Assembly: GCA_015491815.1 (NCBI GenBank)
Contig: WFVC01000023.1
Coordinates: forward strand, 1 to 39,334
Length of the DNA stretch: 39,334 bases
Direction of reading: 5' to 3'
From: Gammaproteobacteria bacterium
GTDB lineage: Bacteria; Pseudomonadota; Gammaproteobacteria; UBA6429; Thiohalophilaceae
Part shown: positions 8,157 to 16,914 of the stretch, in pieces
Numbering within the stretch: the stretch's first letter is position 1
Layout of the letters: each line of letters begins with the position of its first letter
Position numbers and translations under genes: made by a program
The notes under the pieces: generated by a model
Databases searched by the model: none
The model's input: the letters and a program-made list of their open reading frames with translations, nothing else
What the model was told of the DNA's origin: nothing

Positions 8157-10072
8157 TCTTCGCCCTCTATTATCCGAAAACGATCAGAGGATAATTTGTC
8201 CAGCAAAAGCGAAATATTATATTGCGCGCGAATTTGATAATTCTTGAGTTGCTCCTGACGTTGCTGAAGTTCCGCCAGCGCCAGGGTTTTCAGATGACGC
8301 GCCTGAGCGCGAAGCAGGGCGTCAAGACGCACATTCAGATGCTTGATTTTTCGATGCCGACTTTTCAGTTGATAGGCATAGCCGCGGAAATTTTTTGGTC
8401 CGTCTTTCCAGCTGCGGGTCAGCGACTGTTCGGCCTGTCTGGCATTGCTCAGACTGGTCTTGAGCTGTTTGAGCTGTTTTTCCGCCTGCCACAGGCGTGG
8501 TGCAAAATCGGTGCTGATCTTCCAGTAGAGAATGCCGTAGTAAAGCCGGTATTTTTCCAGTTGGGTCTGGAGATCGGTATCCAGACTGTCTTCGGCCTGC
8601 AGACGATCAATTTTTTCGTGGATGGATTGCAGCAGCGCAAGCTGTTCCTGTTCATTAGTGGAAGCCAGCGCCAGCGTATTTTGCTGTTGACGGATTTTCC
8701 GCAGTTCCGCGTCCAGTTGTTTTTCTAATCGCACATGCTGTTTCAGTTTGTGCAGACGCGGATCGGTGCTGATGTGATTCAGTTTTTTCTGCCAGGCTTT
8801 TTTGCGCTCGCTGAGCATGGTTTGCAGCACCGGAATTTGCGCTTCCCAGTTGCGCAGAACATGACGGAGATAAAACAGATCGCGGTAGTTTTTATAGGCC
8901 ACCTGAAATTCATAACTGGCGAGCAGCTTGCTAAGATAAGGTAGTGATTGGGTTGAGCTGGCCTGTTTGATTTCCAGTGGGGTGATGATTTCCAGATCGC
9001 GGCTGTCGGTGCGCAGTATTTTTTCAATCTCGCCCTGTTCGACCGCATGAATAACGCGTTTCAGTCGCGCCTGTTGCTGCGTGTAAATTTTAATGGCCTG
9101 TTCGTATTCCTCCAGCGCGCGGCCCGGCGCGCCGACCGTATCGGTGGAATAGGGAATCGCTAACAGGGCTTCCTGTACTGCCGGATCTATTGCATCGCGT
9201 TTCGCCAGTTCACGCCAGGCGGAAAGCGCGCGCCGATGATCACCGGCCAGATTGTAGGCCCAGCCCAGCCCCAGCAGGGCTTTATTGGAAAAAGGGCCGT
9301 GCAGACGTATTTGTTTCAGATATTCAACCGCCGCCTTGCTGTCCTGTTGCTGGATGAAGGAAAAGCCCAATGCCAGATTGGCGCGATCTTTCAGGGCGGC
9401 GTGTTCATCATCATGGGCTTTGATGTCGCCACTGTCTTCGAGCAGATCCTGACCTTTTTCTGTTTCCCCTGTTTTTATCAGAGCGACGCCGAGGTTGAAC
9501 TGGGCGTAGTGTTTCCAGACTGAATTACTGTTGAGATCTTCCAGCACCTCAACCGCCTTTTCCGGTTTTCCCTGGTGCTGATAAATATTGGCGAGCAGGT
9601 TGAATCGCTCTTCGTTGCGAATCGGCGGCAGGGTGTCGCGTATTTTATTTAGCGCTTCACTGGCTTTTTCATATTCGCCATATTGATAATAAGACTTGCC
9701 CAGATAATACCAGGCCTGATCGCGGGTTTCGTAATCAATGTCATTTTTTAGAAGTTCAGTAAAAATACGTCGCGATTCATCGCGCAGGCCGTAACTTTGA
9801 TAAAGCCCGCCAAGCAGAATTTCCGGCATGTCGCCGTGATTTTTTATTGGCGCATATTTTCTGGCGCGCATCAGGCGGGTGATGGCGGAGAAATATTTTT
9901 CCTGATAAAAATAATACAGGGCTTCGCCATAACGCAGGTCACGAATAACTTCGTCTTCAGCGACCTCAGCCGATGCCGGGAAGCTAAATAGATTGCCCAG
10001 CAGCAGGATCAGTAGGCTGATTGATGCGATGACGGGATGTTTGGTGTGAGGAGTATTAAGGGCAATTAACAT
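8153..10072 (-). CDS. Secreted TPR / coiled-coil protein
   Basis: 639 residues. It has a signal peptide (hydrophobic stretch VIASISLLILLLGNLFSF, cleavage near PASA) but no lipobox, so it is predicted periplasmic. Residues about 45-330 contain tetratricopeptide-like repeats (YGEALYYFYQEKYFSAITRLM; AWYYLGKSYYQYGEYEKASEAL; ALLGLGWAYNLAGDHRRALSAW). Residues about 335-620 are a charged, Gln/Leu/Lys-rich helical region likely to form coiled coils (KKLNHISTDPRLHKLKQHVR; LDTDLQTQLEKYRLYYGILY). It is the second gene of the operon, 9 bases after the 196-residue gene, and overlaps the 940-residue TPR gene by 4 bases. It is probably a periplasmic structural part of the envelope machine. The precise family is unrecognised. 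Confidence 0.85.
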   Translation of the reverse strand: MLIALNTPHTKHPVIASISLLILLLGNLFSFPASAEVAEDEVIRDLRYGEALYYFYQEKYFSAITRLMRARKYAPIKNHGDMPEILLGGLYQSYGLRDESRRIFTELLKNDIDYETRDQAWYYLGKSYYQYGEYEKASEALNKIRDTLPPIRNEERFNLLANIYQHQGKPEKAVEVLEDLNSNSVWKHYAQFNLGVALIKTGETEKGQDLLEDSGDIKAHDDEHAALKDRANLALGFSFIQQQDSKAAVEYLKQIRLHGPFSNKALLGLGWAYNLAGDHRRALSAWRELAKRDAIDPAVQEALLAIPYSTDTVGAPGRALEEYEQAIKIYTQQQARLKRVIHAVEQGEIEKILRTDSRDLEIITPLEIKQASSTQSLPYLSKLLASYEFQVAYKNYRDLFYLRHVLRNWEAQIPVLQTMLSERKKAWQKKLNHISTDPRLHKLKQHVRLEKQLDAELRKIRQQQNTLALASTNEQEQLALLQSIHEKIDRLQAEDSLDTDLQTQLEKYRLYYGILYWKISTDFAPRLWQAEKQLKQLKTSLSNARQAEQSLTRSWKDGPKNFRGYAYQLKSRHRKIKHLNVRLDALLRAQARHLKTLALAELQQRQEQLKNYQIRAQYNISLLLDKLSSDRFRIIEGEE

Positions 10073-10081
10073 CGTGCCGGA

Positions 10082-10672
10082 TTATTCCCAGACCTTGATC
10101 TTGAATTCAGGTTGTTGCTGACGGGTGTTGTCGGTAATTTGCAATTCGACAAACTGGGGATCGCTGCCTTTCTTCAGTTTGATGCTGCTGCCGCGACGGT
10201 AATCCCGGCCTTTTGGACCTTTACCGGTAAAGAAGGCGACCAGCTCATGCTCACCCGAGGGCAGATTGCCGAGGTAGAGGCGTTGCGTGCCTCCACGCCG
10301 CAGCGCATTGAGTTCGCGTTCAGTGTAAAGATGGTTGGCGACAACCTTGTCATTGAGTTTGATCTGCACCGCATCCAGATTGAAATATTCGCCGATATCG
10401 AAAGAAAGAAAAATGGTGAACTGGGTATTGGCCGGAAATAATAATTCCTCTTCAAGCTGGAATAGATCGCGGTTGAGTTCCAGCACCTGTTTTTTCAGAT
10501 CCTGAATCCGGCTTTCCAGCGACTGTTTTTTTTCCGCGCTCGGTTGCGCGCCTGTTGTATTTTTTGCGGGGGCTGTTTCCGCCGCCTGCAGATTGGTGCT
10601 GGAAATAAACAGCGCCAGCAGTATGAGGTAGAGTTTTATCATGGGGTGGGTTGTCGATGTTGTTAAGGTCAT
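10082..10672 (-). CDS. Secreted protein of unknown function, first gene of the envelope-machine operon
   Basis: About 196 residues from the ATG at 10672, which has GGATC about 10 bases upstream. An internal ATG at 10642 gives a shorter and more classical signal peptide (MIKLYLILLALFISSTNLQA) but has no ribosome-binding site; a still longer frame begins at 10705. After the signal peptide comes a Lys/Gln/Glu-rich heptad segment (SLESRIQDLKKQVLELNRDL), then a beta-rich domain (FTIFLSFDIGEYFNLDAVQIKLND; LYLGNLPSGEHELVAFFTG), which has the pattern of an immunoglobulin-like or PEGA-like beta sandwich. I do not recognise a named family. It is likely a periplasmic component exported with the TPR proteins that follow 9 bases later. 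Confidence 0.78.
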   Translation of the reverse strand: MTLTTSTTHPMIKLYLILLALFISSTNLQAAETAPAKNTTGAQPSAEKKQSLESRIQDLKKQVLELNRDLFQLEEELLFPANTQFTIFLSFDIGEYFNLDAVQIKLNDKVVANHLYTERELNALRRGGTQRLYLGNLPSGEHELVAFFTGKGPKGRDYRRGSSIKLKKGSDPQFVELQITDNTRQQQPEFKIKVWE

Positions 10673-10835
10673 TATTTGATCCGGCCTGCAAGACGCCCGG
10701 GGCATTCGTGACAGACTCTAGCATTTTACAGGAAGGGGCTTTTTTTACATACCCCGAAGTGGCTAATGCAGATAGTGGGCAAGCGCTTATTTATCAGGAT
10801 GTCTCTGCATCTATGACTTTAGCGGCTGTTGCCGG

Positions 10836-10864
10836 AATATGCTGTAGAAACGGTCACAAAACAA
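10836..10864 (-). promoter_or_regulatory. Possible sigma-70 promoter of the envelope-machine operon
   Basis: On the minus strand TTGTTT (10864-10859) is followed after exactly 17 bases by CATATT (10841-10836). The match is four of six at each box, so this is only a plausible promoter. It lies in the 200-base gap between the end of apbE and the first gene of the operon, the one place in this stretch where a promoter is expected. Confidence 0.3.
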
Positions 10865-10878
10865 TCACTTGCCACCTT

Positions 10879-11907
10879 TCATTTCTGCTCGGCAGACGCC
10901 GGGGGCATGAGTCCATCTGAATAGTAAAGCCGGCCACGGGCGTCGATAACAACCGCGTCGAATTCAGGCAGACGGTTGATCAGCGCAATGCCTTTTTGCG
11001 CGCCGAGGATAAAGACGCTGGTAGAGAGCGCATCGGTGATCGTCGCCTCGGGGCCAATCACGGTGGCGCTCTGGCTGGCGCGGGCGGCGCGGCCGGTGCG
11101 GGTATTGATAATATGGTGATAGCGTATGCCGTCTCGGATGAAATAGCGTTCGTAATCGCCGGAAGTGGAAATGGCGATATCCGACAAAGGCAGCACGACC
11201 GGGCTGGTGCGCGCCTTTTCCGCCGTGGTTTTTTTCGGCGTGTCGCGGGGATGACGGATGCCGATCATCCACGGACGTCCACCCCGATCCCCGAGCAGGC
11301 GGCTGTCACCCCCGGCGCTGACCAGCGCATGCTGAACACCGCGCCGGCGCAGCAGTTCCATTGCCCTGTCAACGGCGTAGCCTTTGGCGATGCCGCCCAG
11401 ATCGATGCGCATGCCGGGGCGGGTGAAAAAGACGCTGCGGGTTTTGGGATCGAGCCGGATGGCGCGGTAATTGATAGCCGGCAGTTGTGTTTTTATTTCC
11501 TTATCTGAAGGGTGGATGCCTTTGCGGTAGTCATACAGGTAGCCGACGCTGGCGAAACTGATGTCAAATACGCCCCCGGTCAGTTCGGCGATCCGCTGCG
11601 CCCGCTGCATGAGCTGGAACAGTTCCCTGCTGATAATGACCGGTTTTTTACCGGCTTCACGGTTAATACGCGCTAACTCACTGTCCTGTTTGAAGGGACT
11701 CATCAGGGCATCGATGCGGCGCATCTCCTGCATGACGGCGGCGATGGCGGCGCGAGCCTCGGCCGGTTTTTCCGCCCACAGTTCGACCCGCACCGGCGTG
11801 CCCATGATCGCCTGTTCGTCCTCGAACCACTGGGCCATGAGCGGGAAGGCGAGCATGAACAGCACAGACAGGAGTGTCGCGCGGGGTTGAGAGAATAACG
11901 CGCTCAT
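10879..11907 (-). CDS. apbE: Periplasmic FAD:protein FMN transferase (ApbE family)
   Basis: 342 residues. ApbE enzymes transfer FMN from FAD onto Ser/Thr of periplasmic or membrane proteins, with Mg2+. Family marks: the N-terminal QAIMGTPVRVELWAE strand; IDALMSPFKQDSELARIN; FDISFASVGYLYDY; IDLGGIAKGYAVDRA (highly conserved glycine-rich segment); HALVSAGGDSRLLG; ISTSGDYERYFIRDG; HHIINTRTG; and ATITDALSTSVFILG, which holds the metal-binding TDALST motif. A signal peptide is present (LLSVLFMLAFPLMA) without a lipobox. The start overlaps the stop of the upstream START-domain gene by 4 bases. No classical target (NqrB/C, RnfD/G, FMN-bind protein) is encoded in the window. In other genomes I recall ApbE next to DUF4266/DUF3570/TlpA genes, which here lie 11 kb away on the other strand. 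Confidence 0.93.
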   Translation of the reverse strand: MSALFSQPRATLLSVLFMLAFPLMAQWFEDEQAIMGTPVRVELWAEKPAEARAAIAAVMQEMRRIDALMSPFKQDSELARINREAGKKPVIISRELFQLMQRAQRIAELTGGVFDISFASVGYLYDYRKGIHPSDKEIKTQLPAINYRAIRLDPKTRSVFFTRPGMRIDLGGIAKGYAVDRAMELLRRRGVQHALVSAGGDSRLLGDRGGRPWMIGIRHPRDTPKKTTAEKARTSPVVLPLSDIAISTSGDYERYFIRDGIRYHHIINTRTGRAARASQSATVIGPEATITDALSTSVFILGAQKGIALINRLPEFDAVVIDARGRLYYSDGLMPPASAEQK

Positions 11908-12539
11908 GGGCGTTCGGCCCGCGCGCGCAGGTTTTTCAGCATGCGAAAGGGCAGATGCCGCTGCACGATATTGATGATCCAGACCGGCAGCCAGCCTTTG
12001 AGATCGGCATGGAAGATGAGTTCCACCCGCGTGCGCCGGGGCGTCAGGGCGGTGAGCGTGTAGACGCTTTCGACCAGTTCGGCGCGGATGGCGTCGGCCT
12101 GTTCCGGCATCAGCGGATTCGGTTCTGATTTCATCCGGAAAATCAGCCGATCATTCCGCTCCTGCGAGAGCCGGATGCGATAGACAAAATCACGATCAGA
12201 GGCGGGCCAGGGGGCGTCGAAGCGGCTGTACTCCAGACGCTGCGTTGCTGAGACGGGCTGTAAAATTTTTGAATCATTCAGATAGGGGATCCACTGCGCG
12301 CGTCGGGGAGCGTCATCCAGAATCCGGCGAATGCGCGCCAGCGGCGCGTCGATGACGACCTCGGTTTTGACCTTGATGATATCCGAGCCGGGCACGTCGG
12401 CGGTATAGATCAGAATCCCCCGGTCATCTTTTATTTTTGTCCAGTTGGTTTGCGGAGATTGGGCGAGCGCGATGGCGGAGGCAAAAATCGGGCTTAAACA
12501 GATCGCGCCAAGCCGGAGACTGAAGGGTCGGTTTTTCAT
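11904..12539 (-). CDS. Secreted START / polyketide-cyclase-like lipid-binding protein
   Basis: 211 residues. A signal peptide (ICLSPIFASAIALAQ) precedes a START/SRPBCC helix-grip fold: WTKIKDDRGILIYTADVPGS, then the conserved VVIDAPLARIRRILDDAPRRAQWIPY, SRFDAPWPASDRDFVYRIRL and VELIFHADLKGWLPVWIINI. This looks like the START-like proteins often exported by gammaproteobacteria, which bind a hydrophobic ligand. The ligand is unknown. The gene ends inside the start codon of apbE (4-base overlap), so the two are probably made together; whether there is a functional link to flavin transfer is not evident. Confidence 0.85.
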   Translation of the reverse strand: MKNRPFSLRLGAICLSPIFASAIALAQSPQTNWTKIKDDRGILIYTADVPGSDIIKVKTEVVIDAPLARIRRILDDAPRRAQWIPYLNDSKILQPVSATQRLEYSRFDAPWPASDRDFVYRIRLSQERNDRLIFRMKSEPNPLMPEQADAIRAELVESVYTLTALTPRRTRVELIFHADLKGWLPVWIINIVQRHLPFRMLKNLRARAERP

Positions 12540-12591
12540 GGCTCAGTATTTAGCACGCCGGGATGCTGCGCCGCAAGCGGACGGGGTATCC

Positions 12592-12655
12592 GTTGCAGGT
12601 TCGACTTCAGTCGCATCTGCATTGGTATCGGTACGACTGAAGTCGTACCTACAGT
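12592..12655. repeat. REP-like inverted repeat pair (copy 1)
   Basis: Two arms face each other: GCAGGTTCGACTTCAGTCGC on the left and the reverse complement of TGTAGGTACGACTTCAGTCG on the right. Each arm contains its own small palindrome CGACT-TC-AGTCG. The same arm recurs at 24.75 kb and in a diverged form at 21.2 kb. It sits between two minus-strand genes (DUF1501-like and START), in a 170-base gap with no other feature. This is the layout of REP/BIME elements spread by RAYT transposases; no such transposase is encoded here. Confidence 0.7.
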
Positions 12656-12709
12656 AGGGCTTCGCCGCAAGCAGCGGGAAATGACCCACAGAGATTAAAG
12701 CGGGCGGAA

Positions 12710-14347
12710 TCAGACAATGTTGTTAAAGGCCAGATATTTGTCCAGATCGCTGCCGAGGCCGTGATTGGGGAACAGGCTGGCAAAATTGCCCTGTTCGCCA
12801 TGCAGAGCCATGTAGTTGAGCACCACCATTTCCACCAGCAGATTGACGTTGTTGGCCGCCGGGCTGGAGGAGGTGACGGTGGAAGCGCCGCTGTCCATAT
12901 AGCCGATTTGCTGATGCACGGCGGTATCGCCGGCGGTGTTGCGCAGAACCGGGCGACCACCGGGGCTGTAAACCAGAAAGAAGGATGCAGCGGTGGAGCC
13001 GTTATCGCCGGTCCAGACGCCCTTGCCACCGCCATCTACTGTGTTGTCTAGTGTGCCGTTACTAAATACGGAACCATCACTGAACACATACAGCATCAGC
13101 GGCTGACCGACAGCAGCGGCATATTCCAGACAGGCGCCCATGCACTGGCCGGCGCGGAAATCCCGATCTTCACCGGCAGAGCGGTTGCCGGTATGGTAGT
13201 CGAAGCCACCCATCTGAATGGTGCCGGCGCCGGCAAAGCCATTGATTACCAGTTTCATGACCGAGGCGGTTTTCTGAAATTCGGTTTGGTCGCGCCGCAT
13301 GTTTCTCTTCGTGTTCTTTATGGGAGAAGAGTCTGTGTCTATGTAGCTAAAGTCGGGATTTAAATCATCAAAGATATCTTTAATGTTGGCGTCACCGACA
13401 CCATTATCATCTAATGGGCTGGGGTTGAGAATGTTGGGATTGCCGTAGCGATCCACCAGTCCGGCGCTTTTCACATAGGCGCATTCAATCTTGTCCTTGA
13501 TGGCGGCATCGGTGCTCAGGCTGGTGCTGACCTTATCCAGTTTTTTCCGGCTCAGGCGGGTGACTGATTCCATCACTTTGACCGCATCGCTATTGCTCAT
13601 CTGACCGACCAGATTGCCGGTATCGACCATGCCGGTCACATCGCTGGGCCGGTCGACCTTGGTTGGACGGGCTTCGACATCAACCATGGACGGCGGCGCG
13701 ACTGAATTGCCGCCGGATTCGGAATTGCGTGAGCCGATCAGGTCCAGCAACTCGCCGCGCGCGCCGGCCTTGTAAATGCCATACATGGGGTTATGCGGAT
13801 TGTTGGCGGTGTCATTGCCGGAGCGGGCCGGGATGACGGCGCCATTGGTATTGGCCAGCGTGCCGGCGCTGGCGCGCGCCTGAATGCCGCGTAAAAAGGC
13901 GCTGTCCGAATGAAAGGCCAGTCCCATGTCGGTATTGATAAAATTGCCCTGACTGGCCGAGGGCAGCATGTCGCCGGGCAGGCCGAGTTTGCTGTAACCG
14001 GCGGTGGAAAGAAAATCCAGTTGTCCGCCGCGTCCGCCGACCAGCACGTTGGAGCCGGAAATATTGGCGCCACCGGCCAGATCAAAACAGATGAAGGGGA
14101 CTTTGCCCGCGCCGGCTGCGGTAATGCCGCAGGCGGTTTGCAGAGCCTGCATGTCACTGGCCAGTGCCGCATTGGCGACCCCGGGACGGGCAAACAGACT
14201 CAGCAGCGGGCTGCTGCCGAGCACCAGTCCGGAACCAGCGAGAAAGCCCTGACCGAGAAAATCACGGCGGCTGACCGGGCGTTTGTGATCCCGGTGATAA
14301 AAAGGACCGTCATTATTTGTATTTGTGTTTCTGGATTTTTTGGCCAT
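12710..14347 (-). CDS. Tat-exported DUF1501-like protein
   Basis: 545 residues. The N-terminus has a twin-arginine signal, VSRRDFLGQGFLAGSGLVLG (Arg27-Arg28), so it is exported folded. The body has the features of the DUF1501 family, relatives of the sulfatase/alkaline phosphatase fold: FICFDLAGGANISGSNVLVG near the start, the MGGFDYHTGNRSAGEDRDF segment, and LMLYVFSDGSVFSNG near the end. Catalytic activity is unproven for this family. It is the third gene of a leftward operon, 12 bases after the LamG/cytochrome lipoprotein, with GAGGA before its ATG. DUF1501 proteins in planctomycetes and proteobacteria are usually encoded with c-type cytochrome-containing partners, and that is the case here. 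The substrate is unknown. Confidence 0.82.
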   Translation of the reverse strand: MAKKSRNTNTNNDGPFYHRDHKRPVSRRDFLGQGFLAGSGLVLGSSPLLSLFARPGVANAALASDMQALQTACGITAAGAGKVPFICFDLAGGANISGSNVLVGGRGGQLDFLSTAGYSKLGLPGDMLPSASQGNFINTDMGLAFHSDSAFLRGIQARASAGTLANTNGAVIPARSGNDTANNPHNPMYGIYKAGARGELLDLIGSRNSESGGNSVAPPSMVDVEARPTKVDRPSDVTGMVDTGNLVGQMSNSDAVKVMESVTRLSRKKLDKVSTSLSTDAAIKDKIECAYVKSAGLVDRYGNPNILNPSPLDDNGVGDANIKDIFDDLNPDFSYIDTDSSPIKNTKRNMRRDQTEFQKTASVMKLVINGFAGAGTIQMGGFDYHTGNRSAGEDRDFRAGQCMGACLEYAAAVGQPLMLYVFSDGSVFSNGTLDNTVDGGGKGVWTGDNGSTAASFFLVYSPGGRPVLRNTAGDTAVHQQIGYMDSGASTVTSSSPAANNVNLLVEMVVLNYMALHGEQGNFASLFPNHGLGSDLDKYLAFNNIV

Positions 14348-14359
14348 TGAGTACGTCCT

Positions 14360-16912
14360 CTATTGAATCAACATGGCGGCGCTGCCGAGTACGGCGGTGC
14401 ACATGCCCTTGACGATGATGCGGGTGCGGGCGGCGTCACCGCAATTACTGCTGCAGCCGTTGGTCAGGCGCTCGTAGAGACCATCGCCGATGCCGTCGCT
14501 GTCGCCGTCTGTATCACTGCTCAGTTCGGTGCGTATTTCGTTATAGCTCGGCGCAGTCGCGAGATTCGTGCTGATCATCCTGTTGTACAGGCTGGTCGCC
14601 AGCGCATCGATGGTGGCGGACTTGTTGGCGAAGGCGCTGTCCACGTTGGCGTTAAAATCGAAGCCGTTACCGAAGAAGGCGCTGCGCAGGGCGCTGTCTT
14701 CAACCAGTGAACTGCAGTAGTCGAAGGACAACTGGGTAATCGCGACCTGATGGGCGGAGACGAAGCCTTCGATATTTTCCACCGAAGGCAGTTGTTGTTT
14801 GACCGTACTGAAGGTTGAACTGTCGTCATCGGTCTGGGCGTTGACGCCGGTGACTTCCGCCATCGTATTGTTTATTTCCTCAAAGGTGCGCAGGCCGATA
14901 TCCGAGGCCGGATCCGGCGTCGGAATGGCGGCCGGGCTGTAGCTGCCGCCACGGCTCATGGCGTTGGTGTTGCCGCCAATGATGTCGAAGGTGAGGAAAA
15001 ACTCATCGCTGTCCGCGCCTTTTTCCAGCGGGAAAATGGTGCCCATGGGCGAGAGCAACTGGCCGTTCTCGGTGTAGGCGGCGGCCGTGAGCGTGGCGTC
15101 CACATTCACCCAGGCCTGTCCCACCTCGGCTTCAGTGCCGTTCATGCCCAGACGAATGCCCTTGATCTGAATATTGTCGGGGCGGTCGTCGCCGAGGGTG
15201 ACGTAGGTCGGTTTGGCGAACATGTAGCTGTAATCATCGAAGCGGGACATCTCGAACATAATATAACTGTCAGGGACATCGACAAGATGGCTGATGTTGA
15301 ACAGCATGTAGAGTTTCTGGCCGACGCCGGCGTCGAAGTTCTGCTGAATCTGCGCCTGGGTCAGGGCGCGGTTATGAATGGCCACCATGCGGATGCGGCC
15401 CTGCCACTGCTGATCGCCGGAGGCTTCATTGCCGAGAATAAAGGCATAGCTGTCGTCCCAGTCTTCAAGGCTGGCGCCGCTGTCGGGATCGGCATCGCCG
15501 GTGTACTCGGCGTTTACATAGATGCGCCGGCCGACCCGGGAGCTGTAGGTGACGACTACGTGTTGCAGGGTCGCCTGCAGGCGTTCGTCATCATCATTGG
15601 TGGAAAGATCCGGGCTGCCGTTGAGATCAGAGTTGGCGTTGCGGTTGAGATAGTTGTAGTTATACAGGGTCTGCCCGAGGGTGAAGTTGCGCGCGCTGTT
15701 GCCGGCGGAGTAACTGATGATGCGCGCCGGGCCTTCCTGAGTGACATTGGCGGGCACCAGCCAGGCTTCGATCGTATATTCGCCGGTGGCGCGGATCAGA
15801 TCATGCAGTTTTTTACTGGCGCTGGTTTTGCCCTGCGCCTTGCCGCTGACGATTTCGATGCCGTAATTACTCAACCAGTTGATTTCACCGGAGAGACTCA
15901 GGTTCAGAGCAGGTTCGACGCCGCTGGTGTCATAGGCGATGGTGTCGGCGCCGATATTCTGGAATTCATACAGGGCGATGATATTGGATTCATGCCGCTG
16001 GCCGCCGCTGGCGACCAGACCGTGTTCCATGCGCAGGGCGCGGCTGGGCACCAGATCGCTGTCCACCGGCGTCGGGGTAATGGGCGAGGCGTAATTGCTG
16101 ATCGCGGTTTCCAGTTCAGAGGCGTTGCTGCTGCAACTGCTCCAGCAGTTGTGGAATTCGTCACGCAGGCGAATAACCAGACGCGAGTTGGACGGGTTGT
16201 CCAGATCGATTTTGCTTTTCGCCGCTTCCAGCGCCAGATCGATATCGCTGTTGGCGAAAAACGGCGCCGTGGGCGTGCTCGCGGATTCGGTGTGACAGGC
16301 GTTGCAACGCTGGCTCAGGATGCTGTGAATACTGCTGAACAGGGCGCTGTCGGCGGGGAAGGTTTTGCTGCTGCCGGGTTCCAGTTCGTTGGGAACCGGA
16401 GCCTTGAGTTCGATCTTGCGCGGCGCGTCGCTGATTCCGCCAATCCAGTTGTTGATATAGGCGACGATGGTGTCGGCGCAGACCTGAGGATTCGGATCCC
16501 AGCAGTTATGATCGCCGGCGACCTTGGTGACCAGACGCGAGGACGAGGGATCATCCAGATTGATGTAGGGGATGCCATTGACGTTGACGCCCTGCGCTTC
16601 GCGGAAAGCCAGATTGACATCGTCCGTACGCGCAAATGTCGGGGTCTGGCCGATGCTCTGGTTATGGCAGGCGCCGCAGCGATTCTCGCCGTTGAGTCCG
16701 TTCAGGCCATCCCATACCGTGAGCCGGAATGACTGGGTATCCGCCGTCGCGGGTTCCGGTCCGGTGTATTCGGTGGAGGCGACCGTCAGGTTCGGCGCCG
16801 ATTCGGTTTCCGCGCCGCCGCCGCAGGCGGACAGTAACGCCGCGCTCAGCAGCAACAGGCCGGGTTTGAGATTTTTTTTCATACTGAGAGAAATCGCGTG
16901 TTTGATGGTCAT
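14360..16912 (-). CDS. Lipoprotein with two cytochrome c-like haem modules and a LamG domain
   Basis: 850 residues from the ATG at 16912 (GGGAGA six bases upstream); an internal ATG at 16882 would give the shorter leader MKKNLKPGLLLLSAALLSAC. The lipobox is LSAC (Cys30). Residues about 58-160 and 187-285 are two copies of one module: a CxxCH haem site (CGACH at 79-83; CNACH at 203-207), a Leu/Ile-Asp-Asn/Asp-Pro-Ser-x-SRLV segment, and a terminal HNCW motif. Residues about 300-530 form a LamG/concanavalin-like domain (HDLIRATGEYTIEAWLVPAN; WQGRIRMVAIHNRALTQAQI). The remaining third is unrecognised. It starts 2 bases after the stop of the cytochrome-like gene. It is expected at the outer membrane, perhaps binding a polymer or a partner through LamG while the haems carry electrons. 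Confidence 0.85.
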   Translation of the reverse strand: MTIKHAISLSMKKNLKPGLLLLSAALLSACGGGAETESAPNLTVASTEYTGPEPATADTQSFRLTVWDGLNGLNGENRCGACHNQSIGQTPTFARTDDVNLAFREAQGVNVNGIPYINLDDPSSSRLVTKVAGDHNCWDPNPQVCADTIVAYINNWIGGISDAPRKIELKAPVPNELEPGSSKTFPADSALFSSIHSILSQRCNACHTESASTPTAPFFANSDIDLALEAAKSKIDLDNPSNSRLVIRLRDEFHNCWSSCSSNASELETAISNYASPITPTPVDSDLVPSRALRMEHGLVASGGQRHESNIIALYEFQNIGADTIAYDTSGVEPALNLSLSGEINWLSNYGIEIVSGKAQGKTSASKKLHDLIRATGEYTIEAWLVPANVTQEGPARIISYSAGNSARNFTLGQTLYNYNYLNRNANSDLNGSPDLSTNDDDERLQATLQHVVVTYSSRVGRRIYVNAEYTGDADPDSGASLEDWDDSYAFILGNEASGDQQWQGRIRMVAIHNRALTQAQIQQNFDAGVGQKLYMLFNISHLVDVPDSYIMFEMSRFDDYSYMFAKPTYVTLGDDRPDNIQIKGIRLGMNGTEAEVGQAWVNVDATLTAAAYTENGQLLSPMGTIFPLEKGADSDEFFLTFDIIGGNTNAMSRGGSYSPAAIPTPDPASDIGLRTFEEINNTMAEVTGVNAQTDDDSSTFSTVKQQLPSVENIEGFVSAHQVAITQLSFDYCSSLVEDSALRSAFFGNGFDFNANVDSAFANKSATIDALATSLYNRMISTNLATAPSYNEIRTELSSDTDGDSDGIGDGLYERLTNGCSSNCGDAARTRIIVKGMCTAVLGSAAMLIQ

Positions 16913-16914
16913 GT

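Noticed and set aside
15287-16732. 481-codon open frame on the plus strand opposite the LamG/haem gene
   Set aside because: It is the GC-driven shadow of the minus-strand lipoprotein: no signal, no domains, Ala/Gly/Val/Asp-rich composition, no ribosome-binding site.
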